Positions 62,361 to 64,000 of a stretch of DNA of 64,000 nt are shown here, piece after piece. The translations under genes were made by a program, and so were the position numbers. Below the pieces are notes generated by a model. The model worked only from the letters and a program-made list of their open reading frames with translations, searched no databases and was not told the origin of the DNA. Where the stretch lies: positions 1-64,000 of the forward strand of contig SVAL01000002.1 in assembly GCA_015059405.1 (NCBI GenBank), in the 5' to 3' direction. This DNA is from Bacillota bacterium (lineage in GTDB: Bacteria > Bacillota_I > Bacilli_A > RF39 > UBA660). How positions within the stretch are numbered: position 1 is the first letter of the stretch; each line of letters begins with the position of its first letter.

Positions 62361-62560
62361 AAAAAATCATAACTTTCCTAATATTATCATTTTTTATATA
62401 CAAAACATGTATATATATTTAGGAACCTAAGTTCACAAGGTATAAAACTTGTTTCTCTACTTTGAAGTATAGGAATAACCTTCATAAGCAATATAACATT
62501 ATATTATATGCCACCATTCATAGTAAGCCATAACCAACTACACTAAGTTAAAGCGAGAAT
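62361..62560 (-). other. TR-to-avd spacer (3' part of the template RNA)
   Basis: 200 bp without a convincing gene. DGR template RNAs contain a structured spacer downstream of TR that primes cDNA synthesis and binds Avd; this segment is at the right place. A frame reading through TR ends here (68 codons) and is best explained as passive. Confidence 0.5.
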
Positions 62561-62662
62561 CTGGACGCAGGCTGTTAGTATTATTAACATTGTTGTTGTT
62601 CACATTACCTGTATTGTTAACGTTCCATTCGTTAGCATTTGTTGAATTGAAGCCGGCCGGGC
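62561..62662 (-). repeat. DGR template repeat (TR), 102 bp
   Basis: Aligns without gaps to 62880-62981 with 17 mismatches. Read on the coding strand, all are at TR adenines (38 present, 17 changed). TR reads codons AAC/AAT at diversifiable positions (N, E or T codons), which through adenine substitution give Y, D, T, R, V, P. The 5' end is GC-rich (GCCCGGCCGGCTTC) and the 3' end CTGCGTCCAG, both mutation-free, as expected for homing anchors. Confidence 0.97.
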
Positions 62663-62765
62663 GAGGACGAAAGCCCGAGACCAGGAAGAAGCAACCTGCA
62701 ATTAACAGTTTTAACCTATAACTATATATTAAAATAGTTACCAAAATTAATTAAATTTGAGATAA

Positions 62766-62789
62766 GTTAAAGACGAGGGCGTCTTTAAC
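62766..62789 (-). other. DGR-type hairpin downstream of the variable repeat
   Basis: GTTAAAGACG, CCCT loop, CGTCTTTAAC: a perfect 10-bp stem with a 4-nt loop, 13 nt past the target gene's stop and 90 nt downstream of VR. No U tract follows, so it is not a normal terminator. DGRs often have such a hairpin/cruciform beyond VR that assists retrohoming. Confidence 0.65.
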
Positions 62790-62802
62790 TTCGTACTCAT
62801 TT

Positions 62803-64000
62803 CTAGCTAGTTTTAACTACATAAGGATCAGCACTTGTTCCTGACCCTGTTGCCAGTGCGCCAGTTGACAGGTTAATAACTGGACGCAGGCTGTTAGTAT
62901 TAGTAACATAGTAGTTGTACACACGACCCGGATAGTCAACGTACCATACGCGAGCATATGTAGAAGTGAAGCCGGCCGGGCTCATTGTCCATATTGAATA
63001 ACTTCCATTATATAAATAATAATTTGAGTTAGGTTTTCCATAATATCCACCTGCATGTATTACTTCATCATATGTTATTAATCCTACTTTACTATTTAAA
63101 ACACCTTTTCCATTTCCATCTGTTGTACATTTAAAATCAGGTGTATAAGCAGTATATACTGCCATTGTTGCATCACCACTTGTATAACTTGTTGAATATT
63201 TTACTTTTGCTTGTTCACAAAATTTTCCTGTTGCTACATATGAATCGTACCCTTTATCTTCAATATTAGTTTTGTACCAACTCTCTACTTGTGTTTTTGC
63301 ATTACTTCCATTTGAATAATACATCTTATCAAATGTATTATAAGTACTATTAAATGCATATCCACCAGTACCTACTCTACCATCTAATATTAATCTTACT
63401 GTTCCATCTTCATTTATTCTTATTATTTTCCATTTTAATCCAGCAAATTCAACATTATTATTTGCAACATTTCCTCTAAAATAATATGTTGTTCCACCAT
63501 TTGTATTATTTGATGAATATAATCCACTTGCATCAGTTGTATTATTACTTGATGTTGTTAATGTTGGTGTTGCTGTAATTGTTGGATTATTTTTCTTTAT
63601 TAGATTAACTAAACTACTTCCACTTTGTGCCTTTTCTTCTTCTACAGTTGCATAGTTATCTCCTTTTTGTTGAAGTGTACATGTACTTTCTCCATCTCCA
63701 ACATTTCCTTCACTTTCTGATACTAATACAACTAAATCAGTATCTGCATCAACATTAAATCCATTCCAATTATTTACTGCTGTTATAGTTGTAACTTTAC
63801 CACTTGTTGGTTTTGATAATTCTAGTCCTGTTTCTATTTGTTTTCCTTGCTCATTTAGTTTTGCTTGGCTTGTTGGATATAATCCATATCCAGCACTATC
63901 TTTAAATGTATATCCATAAGTATATGAAGATGTCTCATCATCATATTGAATTAATACATATGCCCAGTAAGCATTACTTGCTTGATGCCATGCTCCAAAT
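62803..64000 (-). CDS. Prepilin-like surface protein 4, DGR target (5' end beyond window)
   Basis: 398 codons to the stop are visible; the prepilin leader would lie beyond position 64000. The visible stem (FGAWHQASNAYWAYVLIQYDDETSS..) is the same as in paralogues 1-3. The head (YYFRGNVANNNVEFAGLKWKIIRINEDGTVRLIL, EDKGYDSYVATGKFCEQAKV, YSIWTMSPAGF, then VR, then SLRPVINLSTGALATGSG) is the FGE/CLec-type fold used by DGR targets, with VR on the ligand-facing C-terminal part. Followed by TR, avd and RT on the same strand. Confidence 0.93.
   Translation of the reverse strand, partial: FGAWHQASNAYWAYVLIQYDDETSSYTYGYTFKDSAGYGLYPTSQAKLNEQGKQIETGLELSKPTSGKVTTITAVNNWNGFNVDADTDLVVLVSESEGNVGDGESTCTLQQKGDNYATVEEEKAQSGSSLVNLIKKNNPTITATPTLTTSSNNTTDASGLYSSNNTNGGTTYYFRGNVANNNVEFAGLKWKIIRINEDGTVRLILDGRVGTGGYAFNSTYNTFDKMYYSNGSNAKTQVESWYKTNIEDKGYDSYVATGKFCEQAKVKYSTSYTSGDATMAVYTAYTPDFKCTTDGNGKGVLNSKVGLITYDEVIHAGGYYGKPNSNYYLYNGSYSIWTMSPAGFTSTYARVWYVDYPGRVYNYYVTNTNSLRPVINLSTGALATGSGTSADPYVVKTS
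62880..62981 (-). repeat. DGR variable repeat (VR), 102 bp
   Basis: Inside the 3' end of the target gene. Relative to TR it carries A-to-T 8, A-to-C 5 and A-to-G 4 changes (coding strand), altering 14 codons of which 13 change the residue (mainly Asn to Tyr, Arg, Thr, Asp; Glu to Val; Thr to Pro). Downstream anchor SLRP and upstream AGF are conserved. The Tyr-rich outcome (WYVDYPG, VYNYYV) is typical of selected binding surfaces. Confidence 0.97.

Noticed and set aside
62538-62744. 68-codon open frame running through the template repeat
   Set aside because: It has no good ribosome binding site and its sequence is explained by TR, which mirrors the reading frame of VR. A TR is a template RNA, not a gene.

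Overview
The window is a 64 kb piece of a very AT-rich, low-GC Gram-positive type genome. UGA is a stop codon (cdsA ends in TGA and Trp is encoded by TGG), so this is the standard bacterial code and not the Mycoplasma code. Gene content (rseP-cdsA-uppS, rpsP-khpA, miaB-ymcA-cotE synteny, dxs, relA, mraZ, desulfoferrodoxin) points to an uncultured, reduced-genome, anaerobic Bacilli lineage of the gut RF39 kind. That placement is inference. All genes lie on the minus strand except one 45-codon ORF near 36 kb, so the window probably lies within one replichore.

Layout. 0-5 kb: phospholipid/isoprenoid and translation genes. 5.2-6.9 kb: the first of four prepilin-like surface proteins. 7-11 kb: CotE-like protein, zincin-like protein, YmcA-like protein, MiaB and an ankyrin protein. 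11-14 kb: hypothetical and secreted proteins. 14.3-20.6 kb: an unusual operon (degenerate PolC-like protein, possible degenerate exonuclease, beta-CASP metallo-hydrolase, KOW plus PD-(D/E)XK-like protein) next to an HTH regulator. 20.6-27.3 kb: two ABC-F genes, each preceded by a leader-peptide attenuator, with membrane proteins and a GNAT enzyme between. 27-51 kb: regulators, lipoproteins, acyltransferase-like pair, transglutaminase-like protein, hydrolases, an ABC transporter, an ART-like protein, and Dxs. 51.8-53.4 kb: the second prepilin-like protein. 53-58.7 kb: patatin, Nudix, M20 peptidase with its own leader attenuator, GNAT and a RelA/SpoT homologue. 58.9-64 kb: two more prepilin-like proteins and a complete diversity-generating retroelement (DGR).

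The main system is a surface-protein diversification module. Four paralogues share a class III (type IV pilin) prepilin leader and a near-identical stem of about 190 residues, but carry different heads: two have BspA/DUF285 repeat heads and two have lectin-like (FGE/CLec type) heads. The three whose promoters are visible have TTGACA and TATGAT boxes separated by a G homopolymer inside the spacer (9, 9 and 8 G), giving spacers of 16, 16 and 15 bp. This is the architecture of slipped-strand, phase-variable transcription. The fourth paralogue's lectin-like head ends in a DGR variable repeat. The 102-bp template repeat, an Avd-like gene and a DGR-type reverse transcriptase follow directly. All 17 TR/VR differences fall at template adenines (17 of 38), changing 13 amino acids. 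ON/OFF switching and targeted hypermutation therefore appear to act on one family of displayed proteins.

A second theme is antibiotic-type control. Three loci have short leader peptides with good ribosome binding sites followed by competing hairpins that either terminate transcription or bury a Shine-Dalgarno. A third is the degenerate PolC operon, for which I know no described function.
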